Of a DNA stretch of 64,000 nucleotides, positions 9,509 through 19,782 are shown in pieces. The position numbers were made by a program, and so were the translations under genes. How positions within the stretch are numbered: position 1 is the first letter of the stretch; the number at the start of each line of letters is the position of its first letter. Under the pieces are notes generated by a model. It saw nothing but the letters and a program-made list of their open reading frames with translations. It searched no databases and was not told the origin of the DNA. Source of the DNA: Halopseudomonas yangmingensis (lineage in GTDB: Bacteria; Pseudomonadota; Gammaproteobacteria; Pseudomonadales; Pseudomonadaceae); the NCBI RefSeq assembly GCF_900114825.1, contig NZ_FOUI01000001.1, forward strand, positions 310,001-374,000. The letters run 5' to 3'.

Positions 9509-10066
9509 TCAGTGCAGGGGGCGCCAGGGTTCGATCACTGCATCCAGATTGAGTTCATCACAGAAGTCGAGGAATTGCTCGCGCAGCCAGCTGAGTTGGG
9601 TGCGAACCGGGATGGCGATGGTCAGCGTCAGGTTGATCATCGGCGTGCCGGTGTGCTGGGCCTGATAGGTAAAACTGAAGAACTCCTCGATGCTGATTTC
9701 CAGCTGGCTGAAAAAGCCGCACAACTCGGCGAGCAGCTCGGGGCGCTGAACAGCGGTGACGAAGACGTTGTAGGGAAGCGCCTGGGGACGTTCGTCTGGA
9801 ACCTGACTGCGGTTCAGCGACAGCTGAAAATGTTCGCGGCGGGCCATGGCTGGCAGCAGGCTTTCCAGTCTGGCCAGGGCGTCCCAGTTGCCGCTGACCT
9901 GCAGCACCAGCACAGCACAGTTACCGTGCTGACTGAGGCGGCTGCTGATAATCAGGCAGCGCTGCTCCATGCACAGACGGGTCAGCAGCGAGGCCATGCT
10001 GCCGGGCTGGGCGCCGGTCGCGGTGATCACCAGAAACTGTTCCCGTGGGCTGGGGGTGGTTGACAT
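9509..10066 (-). CDS. gcvR: Glycine cleavage system repressor-like ACT protein GcvR
   Basis: This 185-residue protein has two ACT-like domains (about residues 8-80 and 95-180) and no DNA-binding domain. That matches GcvR, which in E. coli binds GcvA and blocks activation of the gcv operon in the absence of glycine. It is divergent from dapA, as in P. aeruginosa (PA1009/PA1010), and lies just upstream of bcp on the same strand. The exact regulatory partner in pseudomonads is less clear than in E. coli, so the mechanism is inferred. Confidence 0.87.
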   Translation of the reverse strand: MSTTPSPREQFLVITATGAQPGSMASLLTRLCMEQRCLIISSRLSQHGNCAVLVLQVSGNWDALARLESLLPAMARREHFQLSLNRSQVPDERPQALPYNVFVTAVQRPELLAELCGFFSQLEISIEEFFSFTYQAQHTGTPMINLTLTIAIPVRTQLSWLREQFLDFCDELNLDAVIEPWRPLH

Positions 10067-10248
10067 GCAGATCCTCGTTAATCAAGCCGGTGGACAGGGC
10101 AAGGGCCTGTGCGCAAAGCGCCCTATTCTCACAGTCCTGTCGTCAGGGTTCAACCGCCATTGGCGCGGCTTTCCGCATGGTCGCTCCCTTGTGCTGCTCG
10201 CATGGGCTAAGTACCATTGCGCTTTAACGTTTCAACTGGAGCAGTTGC

Positions 10249-11124
10249 ATGATCTCAGGCAGCCTGGTGGCGCTGGTAACTCCCATGGATTCCCGGGGCG
10301 GGCTGGATTGGCAGGCGCTTGAGCGTCTGATCGACTTCCATCTCGAGCAGGGCACAGACGGCATAGTTGCGGTAGGCACCACCGGCGAGTCGGCGACGCT
10401 CGGCATGGATGAACACAAGGTGGTAATCCGCCGTGTGGTAGAGCAGGTCAACGGACGCATTCCGGTCATTGCCGGCACCGGCGCCAACTCTACCAGTGAA
10501 GCAGTGGAGTTGACCGAGGCTGCACGCAGTGTGGGCGCGGATGCCTGTCTGCTGGTCACGCCTTACTACAACAAGCCGACCCAGGAAGGTCTGTTCCAGC
10601 ACTTTCAGCATATAGCCAGAGCAGTAGCCATTCCTCAGATCCTCTACAACGTACCCGGGCGCACGGCCTGTGACATGCTTCCGGAAACCGTCGAGCGTCT
10701 GGCGGGTATCGAAAATATTGTTGGTATCAAGGAAGCTACCGGTGACCTGCAGCGCGCGCGTGAACTGATTGATCGTGTCGGAGAAAAGATTGCCGTGTAT
10801 TCCGGTGATGATGCTACCGCCGTCGAGCTTATCCTGATGGGCGGCAAGGGCAATATCTCGGTGACTGCCAATGTAATGCCCAAGGCCATGCATGAACTCT
10901 GTGCGGCAGCACTGGCGGGTGATGCCGAAACTGCCCGGCGCATCAACGAACAGCTGATGCCGCTGCACAAAATGCTGTTTATCGAATCCAACCCGATTCC
11001 GGTGAAGTGGGCTCTGCAGCAAATGGGCCTGATCGGTGAAGGGATGCGCTTGCCCCTGACGCCCCTGAGTGCCCGTTGCCATACACCCGTGCTGGATGCC
11101 CTGCACCAGTGCGGTGCTCTGTGA
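10249..11124 (+). CDS. dapA: 4-hydroxy-tetrahydrodipicolinate synthase DapA
   Basis: DapA condenses pyruvate with aspartate semialdehyde, the first committed step of lysine and diaminopimelate synthesis. The 291-residue TIM barrel shows GTTGESATL near residue 44, TPYYNKPTQ near 103, the catalytic tyrosine segment ILYNVPGRT near 130, and the Schiff-base lysine in GIKEATGD near 160. The ATG has GGAG 7 bases upstream. The gene is probably co-transcribed with bamC, which starts 38 bases downstream, as in other gammaproteobacteria. Confidence 0.97.
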   Translation: MISGSLVALVTPMDSRGGLDWQALERLIDFHLEQGTDGIVAVGTTGESATLGMDEHKVVIRRVVEQVNGRIPVIAGTGANSTSEAVELTEAARSVGADACLLVTPYYNKPTQEGLFQHFQHIARAVAIPQILYNVPGRTACDMLPETVERLAGIENIVGIKEATGDLQRARELIDRVGEKIAVYSGDDATAVELILMGGKGNISVTANVMPKAMHELCAAALAGDAETARRINEQLMPLHKMLFIESNPIPVKWALQQMGLIGEGMRLPLTPLSARCHTPVLDALHQCGAL

Positions 11125-11162
11125 AACGATTGACCGGCTCCATCTTCAGCAAGGAAATACCT

Positions 11163-12263
11163 ATGAAACCGCTGGTGCGAATTCTGGCCCTGACTGCTGC
11201 TGGCAGCCTGGGTGGTTGTGGCTATCTGATGGGTGAAGACGGATTCTTCCGTGATCGAGGCAGTGATTACCAGCTGGCTGAAGTCCAGCCGCGCATGAGC
11301 ATTCCTGCCGGGCTCGAGGCCCGACCAACGGGTGATCTGTTGCCGGTGCCCGGCGAAATTCGTCAGGGCGATGGCAGCAAGTTTGTCATGCCGCGTCCAC
11401 AGCCCCTGCTGGTCAGTGCCGACAGCAGCGAGTTCAGTCTGCAAGAGGATGGTGCCAGTGTCTGGTTGCTGGCGCAGCGCACGCCGGTGGACAGCTGGCC
11501 GCTGGTGCGTCGTTTTGCCAGCGAATACCAACTGCCTGTTGTGCGTGAGGATGTCCGTCTGGGCGAGTTGCAAACTGACTGGATCAATTTTTCCGCCAGC
11601 TCTGACAACCCGCTGGCGCGGCGTATCCAGCCGCTGCTCGGCGAGCGTCGCCGCAACAACGAGCTGCAGCGTTTTCACATCCGTATTGAGCCCGGCGTGC
11701 AGCGCGGCACCAGTGAAATCTTTGTGCGCCAGATGCAGTCCAGCACGGCCGTTGAGCAGCCCTGGCCGGAGCGTTCTGCCAATCCGGCGCTTGAGCGCGC
11801 CATGCTTGCCGAACTGGAAAGTTACCTGAATCAGAGTGGTGATGTTGATGCCGCTTCGTTGGTTGCGCGGCAGCAAGGCGCAGCCAGTTCACGCGCCACC
11901 CTTCAGCAGGACGGCGCCGGTAACCCGGTGCTGCGCATAGACAGCGATTTCAATCGTGCCTGGGCGGCAGTAGGGGATGCCTTGCAGCGATCCGATATCC
12001 TGGTCACCGACCTTAACCGTTCTTCCGGGGTCTATTACGTCGATCTGGACGCTAGCGCTGACAAGGCAAAACAGCCCGGTCGCATTGCTCGCCTGTTCCG
12101 GCGCTCAGCCAGCAAGGATGACGCCAGTGATTCGCGTCTTCAGGTGCGTCTGACTGCTGTCGGCAACCGTGTGGATGTCAGTGTTGAGCGTAGCATCGAT
12201 CAGGCTGCCGATCCGCAGCAGGCTCGTACCTTGCTGCAACGCATAGAAACAGCCCTGAACTGA
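11163..12263 (+). CDS. bamC: Outer membrane assembly lipoprotein BamC
   Basis: BamC (NlpB) is a lipoprotein subunit of the BAM complex that inserts beta-barrel proteins. The 366-residue protein starts at an ATG with AAGGAA upstream and has a lipobox ending at Cys19 (SLGGC). The region after the lipobox is extended and unstructured-looking, followed by two alpha/beta domains (about 100-215 and 240-366), the usual BamC plan. It follows dapA as in E. coli and P. aeruginosa. The gap to purC is only 34 bases, whereas P. aeruginosa has an extra metallo-hydrolase gene (PA1012) here. Confidence 0.93.
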   Translation: MKPLVRILALTAAGSLGGCGYLMGEDGFFRDRGSDYQLAEVQPRMSIPAGLEARPTGDLLPVPGEIRQGDGSKFVMPRPQPLLVSADSSEFSLQEDGASVWLLAQRTPVDSWPLVRRFASEYQLPVVREDVRLGELQTDWINFSASSDNPLARRIQPLLGERRRNNELQRFHIRIEPGVQRGTSEIFVRQMQSSTAVEQPWPERSANPALERAMLAELESYLNQSGDVDAASLVARQQGAASSRATLQQDGAGNPVLRIDSDFNRAWAAVGDALQRSDILVTDLNRSSGVYYVDLDASADKAKQPGRIARLFRRSASKDDASDSRLQVRLTAVGNRVDVSVERSIDQAADPQQARTLLQRIETALN

Positions 12264-12297
12264 GCCAATCTTATCCAGCCCCTTGCGGAGCCGAGCA

Positions 12298-13011
12298 ATG
12301 GAAAAACGTACAGAACTTTATCGCGGCAAGGCCAAGTCGGTATTTATCACCGATGATCCTGATCGCCTGATCCTGCTGTTCCGCAACGATACCTCTGCCT
12401 TTGACGGCAAGAAGATCGAGCAGCTCGAACGCAAGGGCATGGTCAACAATCGTTTCAACGCCTTTATCATGCAGAAGCTTGAGGAAGCCGGCGTGCCGAC
12501 CCAGTTCGACAGCCTGTTGTCTGACACGGAATGCCTGGTGAAGAAGCTGGAGATGATTCCTGTCGAATGCGTGATGCGCAATTACGCGGCTGGCAGCCTG
12601 GTCAAGCGACTGGGCGTGGAAGAGGGTATTCAGTTGAGTCCGCCAACCTTTGAGTTGTTTCTCAAGGACGACGCGCGTGGTGACCCCTTTATCAATGCTT
12701 CCCACGTATTCGCTTTTGGCTGGGCGACGCCGGCACAGCTGGCGCGTATGGAAGAACTGACCCGCACGGTCAACAAGGTTCTCACGGATCTGTTCGACCA
12801 GGCCGGGCTGCTGTTGGTTGATTTCAAACTCGAGTTTGGTCTGTTTCATGGCGAAATTGTTCTGGGCGACGAATTCAGCCCGGACGGTTGTCGCCTATGG
12901 GACAAGCAAACCCGCAAGAAGATGGATAAGGACCGCTTCCGTCAGGGCCTCGGCGGGGTCATCGAGGCCTACGAGGAAGTAGCCCATCGTCTTGGCGTGG
13001 AGCTTGGTTGA
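12298..13011 (+). CDS. purC: Phosphoribosylaminoimidazole-succinocarboxamide synthase PurC
   Basis: PurC (SAICAR synthetase) adds aspartate to CAIR in de novo purine synthesis. The 237-residue protein begins [16 protein letters not shown], the family's N-terminal signature containing the ATP-binding loop. Further motifs are [25 protein letters not shown] and [10 protein letters not shown] with the nearby DEFSPDGCR. The start has CGGAG 7 bases upstream. An in-frame TTG 15 bases earlier is less likely. It reads toward tRNA-Ser, whose promoter lies just after the stop. Confidence 0.97.
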   Translation: MEKRTELYRGKAKSVFITDDPDRLILLFRNDTSAFDGKKIEQLERKGMVNNRFNAFIMQKLEEAGVPTQFDSLLSDTECLVKKLEMIPVECVMRNYAAGSLVKRLGVEEGIQLSPPTFELFLKDDARGDPFINASHVFAFGWATPAQLARMEELTRTVNKVLTDLFDQAGLLLVDFKLEFGLFHGEIVLGDEFSPDGCRLWDKQTRKKMDKDRFRQGLGGVIEAYEEVAHRLGVELG

Positions 13012-13017
13012 AAGGCT

Positions 13018-13046
13018 TTCATAGCATCAGGTAAAACTGCTATGAT
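13018..13046 (+). promoter_or_regulatory. Probable sigma-70 promoter of tRNA-Ser
   Basis: TTCATA (13018-13023) and TATGAT (13041-13046) are separated by 17 bases and followed by a GC-rich discriminator (TCGCGCC). The tRNA begins 13 bases after the -10. The -10 matches 5 of 6 consensus bases. Confidence 0.65.
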
Positions 13047-13058
13047 TCGCGCCGACTT

Positions 13059-13148
13059 GGAGAGATGCCGGAGTGGTCGAACGGGACGGATTCGAAATCC
13101 GTTGTACGGGTAACCGTACCTAGGGTTCGAATCCCTATCTCTCCGCCA
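13059..13148 (+). tRNA. tRNA-Ser (anticodon CGA)
   Basis: This is a 90-base tRNA with the long variable arm typical of serine tRNAs (GTACGGGTAACCGTAC) and an encoded CCA. The acceptor stem GGAGAGA pairs with TCTCTCC. The anticodon loop TTCGAAA places CGA at 13093-13095, reading UCG codons. It follows purC as in P. aeruginosa. Confidence 0.98.
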
Positions 13149-13158
13149 TTTAAAAAGT

Positions 13159-13190
13159 CTTGCAAATCAATGGTTTGCAAGGTTTTTTTT
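13159..13190 (+). terminator. Rho-independent terminator after tRNA-Ser
   Basis: CTTGCAAA (13159-13166) pairs perfectly with TTTGCAAG (13174-13181) around a 7-base loop, and a run of eight T follows at 13183-13190. Confidence 0.88.
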
Positions 13191-13384
13191 GTTTTTAGGA
13201 AAAATAAAGCTATGCAGCGGGTGTAAACGCTGTATGCTTGTCCCAGCTTGAAAGTCAGTCTCTAGTTCAGATCTCCACTTCGTCGTATCGCTCGCATACA
13301 TCGTCCTGAAGTTTCTCAGTTACAGTCTTCTCTCCAGCCTTACCGGTCAAACGACCACATTTTTATTTATTCAGGATGCATATC

Positions 13385-13594
13385 ATGTCAGCTACCGTTA
13401 CCGGAACCGTCAAGTGGTTCAACGAAGCAAAGGGTTTTGGCTTTATTCAACAGGCCAGTGGTCCGGACGTTTTTGCCCATTTCAGCGCTATCGCTGGCAA
13501 TGGTTTCAAGACCCTGGCTGAAGGCCAGCAGGTCGAGTTTCGTCTGACCCAGGGCCAGAAAGGCCCGCAGGCAGAAAACATCGTCGCTATCTGA
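13385..13594 (+). CDS. Cold-shock domain protein (CspA/CapB family)
   Basis: The 69-residue protein is a single cold-shock OB-fold domain with both RNA-binding motifs: KGFGFIQ (RNP1) and VFAHFS (RNP2). It starts [14 protein letters not shown] like CspA-family nucleic-acid chaperones. The ATG at 13385 has AGGA 9 bases upstream. An ATG 9 bases earlier lies against the ribosome site and is rejected. A leader of nearly 200 bases separates it from the tRNA-Ser terminator, which may hold a temperature-sensitive 5' UTR of the cspA kind. Whether it is the cold-induced or a constitutive member cannot be told from sequence. Confidence 0.95.
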   Translation: MSATVTGTVKWFNEAKGFGFIQQASGPDVFAHFSAIAGNGFKTLAEGQQVEFRLTQGQKGPQAENIVAI

Positions 13595-13654
13595 ATCCTT
13601 CCCCTTCGGGGGCAGGCAGCTACGCGATAGCGGCAGGATGCACCTCCTGCCGAA

Positions 13655-13686
13655 CAACAAGGCCCGGCATATGCTGGGCCTTGTTG
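13655..13686 (+). terminator. Stem-loop after the cold-shock gene, possible terminator
   Basis: CAACAAGGCCC (13655-13665) pairs perfectly with GGGCCTTGTTG (13676-13686), and the 10-base loop contains GCATATGC. There is no T-run after it, so it may be a factor-dependent terminator or mRNA 3'-end stabiliser. A smaller CCCC-TTCG-GGGG hairpin (13601-13612) and a GGCAGG/CCTGCC hairpin (13632-13651) lie just upstream. Confidence 0.45.
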
Positions 13687-13836
13687 CGTCAGGGGGTGTG
13701 CTTTTGAATGGTAACTGTCAATCCGCTTTGGCGGGTAACTGACTCTCGGCATTAGTGCGCCAATACGCTACCCTGTTTTGCATAGGAGTCTGCCCCGCCG
13801 GTGCAAGCGGACCTGTTTTTTTGCCAAGAGGTTTTC

Positions 13837-15756
13837 ATGGTTTCACCACGACGTTCCCGCAAGGAAGATGCCAGCGCCTGGACGGTGGCCGACAGCCGCA
13901 GTGTCTACGGCATCCGCCAGTGGGGTGCTGGGTATTTCGGCGTTAATGAGGACGGGCATGTCGAGGTGCGGCCGCACGGTGCCGAGAGTGGAGCCATCGA
14001 CCTGCACCGGCTGGTTCGTCAGTTACGTGACAGCGGGCTGGATCTGCCGCTGCTGATCCGTTTCCCGGATATCCTGCAGGACCGCGTACGCCAGCTGACC
14101 GGTGCCTTTGACCGGCATATCGCCGAGCAGGGCTACCAGGCCAGTTACACCGCACTCTACCCGATCAAGGTCAACCAGCAGGAGGCGGTGGTCGACAACA
14201 TCATTGCCACCCGTGATGTATCCATTGGTCTGGAGGCGGGCTCCAAGCCGGAACTGATGGCGGTATTGGCGCTGGCGCCGCGCGGCGCGACCATTGTCTG
14301 CAACGGCTACAAGGACCGTGAGTTCATTCATCTGGCATTGATTGGCCAGAAGCTTGGGCACCGGGTGTTTATCGTTATCGAGAAGGAATCCGAAGTCGAG
14401 CTGGTGATCGAGGAGGCCGCCGCGCTGCAGGTCGAGCCGAATATCGGTCTGCGTGTGCGGCTGTCATCGCTGGCGTCCAGCAAGTGGGCCGATACCGGTG
14501 GCGAGAAGTCCAAGTTTGGTTTGTCTGCCGCCCAGTTGCTTCGGGTCATTGAGCGATTTCGCGCGGCTGGCTTGCAGCAGGGTGTGCGTCTGCTGCATTT
14601 TCACATGGGTTCGCAGATTGCCAACCTGGCTGACTACCAGCAGGGCTTTCGTGAGGCGATTCGCTTCTTTGGCGAGTTGCGTTCGCTGGGATTGCCGGTG
14701 GATCACATCGATGTTGGCGGCGGGCTGGGGGTGGATTACGACGGCACCCACTCGCGCAATGCCAGCTCGATCAACTACGACATTGGTGAATATGCCCACA
14801 CCGTGGTTACCATGCTGCGCGAGTTCTGCGACCAGCAGCAGTTGCCGCACCCGCATATTTTCTCGGAAAGTGGCCGGGCGCTGACCGCCCACCATGCGGT
14901 GTTGATTGTTCAGGTCACCGATGTCGAGCGGCACAACGATACCCTGCCACCCATCGACCCGAGCGAAGAACTGCCCCAGTGTGTGAGTAATCTGGTGGCG
15001 CTGCTGGATCGACACGATATCGAACTGGTGACCGAAACCTACTGGCGGGCCACCCACTACATTGGTGATGTATCCGCCCAGTACGCCGAAGGGCGGGTCA
15101 CCCTGGCGCAGAAGGCGCTGGCCGAGCAGTGCTACTACGCCCTGTGCAACCGACTGCATGCACAACTCAAGGCCCGCCAGCGCTCGCACCGTCAGGTGCT
15201 GGACGAACTGACCGACAAGCTGGCAGACAAGTACATCTGCAATTTTTCGGTGTTCCAGAGCCTGCCGGATACCTGGGCGATTGATCAGGTGCTGCCGATC
15301 ATGCCACTCAACCGGCTCGACGAGGAGCCGTTGCGGCGGGCGGTACTGCAGGACCTGACCTGCGATTCGGACGGCAAGATCAGTCACTACGTCGATGAAC
15401 AGAGCATCGAGACCAGCCTGCCGGTGCACGAGTTGCGCGAGGGCGAGGATTATCTGCTCGGGGTGTTTATGGTCGGTGCCTACCAGGAAATCCTCGGCGA
15501 CATGCACAACCTGTTCGGTGATACTGACTCGGTCAACGTGTTCCTGCGTGAAAACAGCCGGATCGAGCACGAGGGCATCGAGACCCACGACACCATTGAG
15601 GACATGCTGCGCTATGTGCACTTTGAGCCGGACGAACTGGTCAGTCGCTACCGCGACAAGGTCGGCGCAGCCGGTCTGAATGCCGCGCAGCGTACCCGGA
15701 TCATGGATGCGCTGCGCCTTGGCCTGACCCGTTCGTCCTATCTGAACGCCGAGTAA
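13837..15756 (+). CDS. speA: Biosynthetic arginine decarboxylase SpeA
   Basis: SpeA is a PLP enzyme that converts arginine to agmatine, the first step of the agmatine route to putrescine. With the ATG at 13837 (AAGAGG upstream) the protein has 639 residues, the family length. The sequence [20 protein letters not shown] is diagnostic. The PLP lysine is in YPIKVNQQ near residue 107. [10 protein letters not shown] and [15 protein letters not shown] form the phosphate- and substrate-binding loops. The gene is monocistronic and ends 3 bases from the convergent thioesterase-like gene. Confidence 0.97.
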   Translation: MVSPRRSRKEDASAWTVADSRSVYGIRQWGAGYFGVNEDGHVEVRPHGAESGAIDLHRLVRQLRDSGLDLPLLIRFPDILQDRVRQLTGAFDRHIAEQGYQASYTALYPIKVNQQEAVVDNIIATRDVSIGLEAGSKPELMAVLALAPRGATIVCNGYKDREFIHLALIGQKLGHRVFIVIEKESEVELVIEEAAALQVEPNIGLRVRLSSLASSKWADTGGEKSKFGLSAAQLLRVIERFRAAGLQQGVRLLHFHMGSQIANLADYQQGFREAIRFFGELRSLGLPVDHIDVGGGLGVDYDGTHSRNASSINYDIGEYAHTVVTMLREFCDQQQLPHPHIFSESGRALTAHHAVLIVQVTDVERHNDTLPPIDPSEELPQCVSNLVALLDRHDIELVTETYWRATHYIGDVSAQYAEGRVTLAQKALAEQCYYALCNRLHAQLKARQRSHRQVLDELTDKLADKYICNFSVFQSLPDTWAIDQVLPIMPLNRLDEEPLRRAVLQDLTCDSDGKISHYVDEQSIETSLPVHELREGEDYLLGVFMVGAYQEILGDMHNLFGDTDSVNVFLRENSRIEHEGIETHDTIEDMLRYVHFEPDELVSRYRDKVGAAGLNAAQRTRIMDALRLGLTRSSYLNAE

Positions 15757-15759
15757 TCT

Positions 15760-16470
15760 TCAGCTGGTCACAGCCGCAATACTGATCCAGGTGGCCTCGG
15801 CACAGGCCACCAGCTCGCCGTTGCTGCGATACAGGGCGCTGCCCGCGTCGTGCTTGCGGCCCTGATGCGTGATGGCCCAGGCTGAGACGATCAGGCTTTC
15901 ACCGGGCGCTACCGGCTGCTCGATGCGCGCACTGTAACGTCCCAGCAGGGCCAGCCCGGAGACTGGTTTGACCGCAAAAAAGCCCGGGCAATCCAGTGCC
16001 GCCCAGAGAAATTCGCTGGCTACCTTGCCATCCTCGTCAGCCAGATCGGCGCCGGGCTGCCAGAGCGCTGCCACCTGATCGGTATGCCCGCAAACGCAGC
16101 CGGTAAAGATACGCAAGCCGTCGCCGGGTTCACGGTTGGTGCCGCAGACAAAGCAGCCGGGCAGGTCGTGATGGCGGATGCCGTCAAATTGCGTCTGTGC
16201 CTGTTCGGCTTCCTGCAGGGTTGGAGCCGGTGGCATCTCCAGCTGGAACTGGTAGGGGCGGGCGCTGGCCAGTAACTGCTCGCCCAGCTTCAGTTGCAGC
16301 CCGTCACCATGCGGCTGCAGCTGCAGATCGGTATCCAGTGGCGGTGGTGCGTGCAGGGTTACCTGGCAGGGTTGCGCCATCCGGCGGGCCAGCAGGCCGC
16401 TGACATAACCGCCGTTGCCGCTGTTGGGTGGCCCGCAGAAGCGGCGGGCAATGCGCAGCGCGTTGCTCAT
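15760..16470 (-). CDS. Hotdog-fold thioesterase-like hypothetical protein
   Basis: This 236-residue protein starts at an ATG with GGAG 6 bases upstream. The N-terminus (ARRFCGPPNSGNGGYVSGLLARRM) resembles acyl-CoA thioesterase-like proteins of the PaaI/TesB superfamily. A CFVCG motif with a further Cys pair (CVCG) at about residues 109-125 could bind a metal. The C-terminal third has hotdog-like strands with SGLALLGRYSARIEQPVAPGE. No substrate can be assigned. It converges on speA with 3 bases between the stops. Confidence 0.6.
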   Translation of the reverse strand: MSNALRIARRFCGPPNSGNGGYVSGLLARRMAQPCQVTLHAPPPLDTDLQLQPHGDGLQLKLGEQLLASARPYQFQLEMPPAPTLQEAEQAQTQFDGIRHHDLPGCFVCGTNREPGDGLRIFTGCVCGHTDQVAALWQPGADLADEDGKVASEFLWAALDCPGFFAVKPVSGLALLGRYSARIEQPVAPGESLIVSAWAITHQGRKHDAGSALYRSNGELVACAEATWISIAAVTS

Positions 16471-16730
16471 GGGTAACTCCTTACAGTGTCGGTCGATCAT
16501 CTTAACCCTCCCGGGTGTTTCTGGAAGGGCTGTGCCGCATTCATGCACGAGCGTGATGCCTGTCAATCAGGGCGCTGACGTATGTCAGGTTGCCGGTTGT
16601 CCGGCAGGATAAACATTCTGAATGTTTGCCATACTTCATGGGCCGTTGCCAGGAACTGCCTGCAAGTCGTGGCGTACAGCGCGAGCGATAGGTTCAGGAA
16701 TGTCGTAAATAAAAATTGATGGAGTTTTTC

Positions 16731-18656
16731 ATGCCTGACAATAAAAGAACTCTGGGGTTTGGTACGCGATTGACCCTGATGATTGCCTCTCTGGTCCTGG
16801 TGGCGCTGGTGGTGGTCACCGCCTTGATGGCGATGTCCTACCGATCGTCACTGACCTCGGCCGAGCTCGAAGCTCTGGATCAGCGTGCCACCCTGAATGC
16901 CCAGTCGTTCACCGACTGGGCGCTGGCCCGACAGGACGAAATGCGCTATCTGGCGCGGCTGGATGCCGCTGTGAATATTGATGAGGAACAGCTTGAGCAT
17001 CTGTTGTCACAGATTGCTGCGGCCCAGGGGTTCTATGACACCATCTTTTTTGTTGCGCCCAACGGGCGCGGAGTGGTCGGTGTCAGCTATGACGGACGTG
17101 CCCGTGTTCTGCCGCGTGCCGAAGCTGAAGCCTTCGATGTGGCTGACCGAGACTGGTTCCGCAATGCCGTGGCCGGCAATGACACCTTTTCTCAGCCGGT
17201 GGTTTCCCGTGCTACCGGCAACCGGGTCAGCACGGTTGCGATTCCGGTACGCAATGGGCAGCAAATAGTCGGTGTCATGCGTGGTGCCGTTCGCGTGGAT
17301 ACCATTATCGAGCGGGTCAACCAACTGGAGCGTGGTGCGGGCACCGAGATTTTCCTGCTGGACAGTCAGGCCATGCCGCTGACTCCGGCACCCTCACTGC
17401 GTGATGGCGAGGCAGTCCGTACCGAGGCTGGTTAGGCGTTGAGTGCAGGCCGTAGTGGCGAGGGGCTTTATCTGAATGCTGCCGGGCAGTCGGTGCTTGG
17501 CAGTTACAGCCATATGCCGATGCTCGGCTGGGGTCTGGTGCTCGAAACCACTGAAGAGGAAGCGCTGGCGGAAATGCGCGCAGTGCTCTGGCGTCTGGTT
17601 GGCGTGGCAGCATTGATAGTGCTGGTGGCGATAGCCTTGAGTCTGCTGCTGGTGCGCTCGGTGCTGCGTACCCTGGGGGGCGATCCCCAATATGCGGCAG
17701 AGGTGGTGCATCGCGTGGCCGAGGGTGATCTGACCGGCACCCTGAACCTGCGGGCCGGTGACAGCAATAGTCTGCTGGCTTCCATTGCCAGGATGCAGGA
17801 CAGCCTGCGCCGGATGCTCGGTGAGGTCAGCCAGTATTCCGAGCAGGTGGCGGCAGCGGCAACCGAGTTGTCTCAGGTTAATGAAGAAACCGAAGCCGGC
17901 ATGCAGCACCAGAATACCCAGATCAACAGTGCCGCAGCGGCGATGAACGAGATGACCGCGACTGTCGAGGAGGTTGCCCGTAATACCCAGAGCACGGCCG
18001 ACAGTGCTGCTGGCGTCAGTGGGGAGGCCGATACCGGGCGCGCCGAGTTGGCGGATACCGTAGCGGCTATCGAACTGTTGGCTAACGATATTGAAAATGC
18101 CGCCAGTCAGGTATCGGCGCTACGTGAGGATAGCGAGCGTATCGATACGGTATTGCAGGTGATCGAGAACATTGCCGAGCAGACCAATCTGCTGGCACTC
18201 AACGCTGCCATTGAGGCTGCGCGCGCCGGAGAGAGTGGTCGAGGCTTTGCCGTAGTGGCGGACGAGGTGCGTTCGCTGGCCAGTCGTACCAAGGATTCCA
18301 CCGGCGAGATCCAGTCGACCATCGAAAAACTGCAGCAGGGTGCGCTGCGTGCCGAGAAGGCCATGAATGGCAGTCGCCAGGCAGCCGGATCTACGGTAGC
18401 CCGTATTGGCACCACGGCTGAGGCGCTTGAGCGTATTGCTGCAGGTGTCAGCAGTATTGACGAGATGACCCAGCAGATCGCCAGTGCGGCCGAGGAGCAA
18501 ACGGCCACTGCTCGGGAAATCAACCAGAATATCCATGTGATCAATGATGTGGCCCAGCAGACTGTGCAGAGCGTAGCGCAGTCCACTGAAGCCGGTGAAA
18601 ATCTGGCCCAACTGGCCGAGCAGTTGCGGGCGCTGGTGTTGCAGTTCCGTATCTGA
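16731..18656 (+). pseudogene. Methyl-accepting chemotaxis protein (dCache_1), interrupted by an in-frame TAG
   Basis: The reading frame from 16731 to 18656 encodes about 641 residues of a normal chemoreceptor: membrane helix 1 (about 12-38), dCache periplasmic sensor (about 40-285), membrane helix 2, HAMP, and a signalling domain with the conserved tip [23 protein letters not shown] at 17433-17435 interrupts the distal part of the dCache domain at codon 235. The frame is the same on both sides and the downstream protein continues the sensor ([17 protein letters not shown]). The start is supported by GGAG 6 bases upstream. A nonsense mutation, a sequencing error or amber read-through could explain it; the first is most likely. 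A downstream product could only arise by reinitiation near 17439 and would lack the first helix. Confidence 0.85.
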
Positions 18657-18668
18657 GTGGCAGGGAGG

Positions 18669-19640
18669 CTATTCTTGGCGGATATGCCGTTGCAGAAAGT
18701 CCAACAGCAAGCTGTTGACCTGCTGCGGGCACTGGCTCTGGATCCAGTGCCCGCAGTTTTCGACTACATGCTGCTCCACCTGTGGGACCAGCGCAGGCAT
18801 GCGTTCGATGGTAAAGGCTTCCAGTTCGCCAACCGGGTCATTGTCTCCGATGATGAAAAGTGCCGGTTGCTCGATAGCCCGCCCGGCCAGTGATTCGGTG
18901 CGTTGCCAGTTACGCTCGAAGTTTCGGTACCAGTTGATCGGGCCGCGCAGCCCGTTGCGAAAGGTCTCCAGATAGACAGCGAAGGCGTCCGGCGGACACC
19001 AGTCCGGCGGCGTGCCGGGGTCATGCCGCTGGCTCAGCCAGCCGCCTTCGGCAGGCCGCTCTTCAATCAGGCCGTTACCAATGCCGGCGGAAGTGTCCAT
19101 GCCGTGCATCAACAGCCGCAAGGTGCGAGGCAGATCGGCTTCGAGTTCGGTCTCGGCAACACCCGGTGTCTGGAAATACAGCATGTAGTGAAACCTGTCC
19201 TGATAATGCTGGCGCAGCATGTCTATTGCCGGGCGCTTGGGGCGACCGCCAAAGGGTACCGAGAGTCCAGCCACGGCCTGCACCCGCCGAGGTTCCAGCA
19301 GCGCCAGATGCCAGGCAATGGGTGCGCCCCAGTCGTGGCCTATTACCGCGCAGTGCTGGTGTCCGAGCTTGTCCATGGCTGACTGGATGTCACCACAAAT
19401 ACTGATCAGGTCGTAGGCCTCTGCCGCTGCGGGTGCACTGGTCTGGCCGTAGCCGCGCATTTCCGGCACCAATACCCGGTAACCTGCATCTGCCAGTGCC
19501 TGCATCTGATGGCGCCAGGAGTGCCAGCATTCGGGGAATCCATGTAAAAGCCATACCGGGTAGCCGGTTGTAGGCCCCTGGCTGTAGAGGCTGAGCTGGA
19601 TGTCGTCGAGTTGCAGCAGCTGGTGGTGCCAGGCGGGCAT
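18669..19640 (-). CDS. Alpha/beta hydrolase, epoxide hydrolase-like
   Basis: The 323-residue protein has the epoxide hydrolase pattern: the oxyanion motif HGFPECWHSW near residue 34, the nucleophile elbow GHDWG with Asp as nucleophile near residue 100, and a C-terminal catalytic His in NCGHWIQ. Cap-domain tyrosines expected to activate the epoxide are plausible (for example in HYMLYFQTPG). This supports soluble epoxide hydrolase activity on an unknown substrate; haloalkane dehalogenases share the fold but usually have a different neighbourhood around the nucleophile. The ATG has AAGGAG upstream. It sits antisense between two chemoreceptor genes. Confidence 0.82.
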   Translation of the reverse strand: MPAWHHQLLQLDDIQLSLYSQGPTTGYPVWLLHGFPECWHSWRHQMQALADAGYRVLVPEMRGYGQTSAPAAAEAYDLISICGDIQSAMDKLGHQHCAVIGHDWGAPIAWHLALLEPRRVQAVAGLSVPFGGRPKRPAIDMLRQHYQDRFHYMLYFQTPGVAETELEADLPRTLRLLMHGMDTSAGIGNGLIEERPAEGGWLSQRHDPGTPPDWCPPDAFAVYLETFRNGLRGPINWYRNFERNWQRTESLAGRAIEQPALFIIGDNDPVGELEAFTIERMPALVPQVEQHVVENCGHWIQSQCPQQVNSLLLDFLQRHIRQE

Positions 19641-19782
19641 ATCTGTGCTCCTTGAATATGTTTTGCGCGAGGGTGCTACAGAAGACAGGAGTCGTCAAAC
19701 TGCGCGGTCATACCAAAGCCGCAAGGCATAACGCCTCTACAGCAGCTAGACTTGGCCTCTAAGCCAAGCTGGAGATAGTGCC

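Noticed and set aside
10189-10217. TTGTGC-N17-TACCAT as the dapA promoter
   Set aside because: Only 3 of 6 bases match at -35; similar matches occur by chance.
10644-11876. Open frame of 410 codons antisense to dapA and bamC
   Set aside because: It spans a gene boundary and has no ribosome site or motif.
19695-19725. FliA-type promoter before the sCache chemoreceptor
   Set aside because: The TCAAA and GCCGCAAG parts are 18 bases apart, not the 15-16 expected, and the -10 is a poor match.
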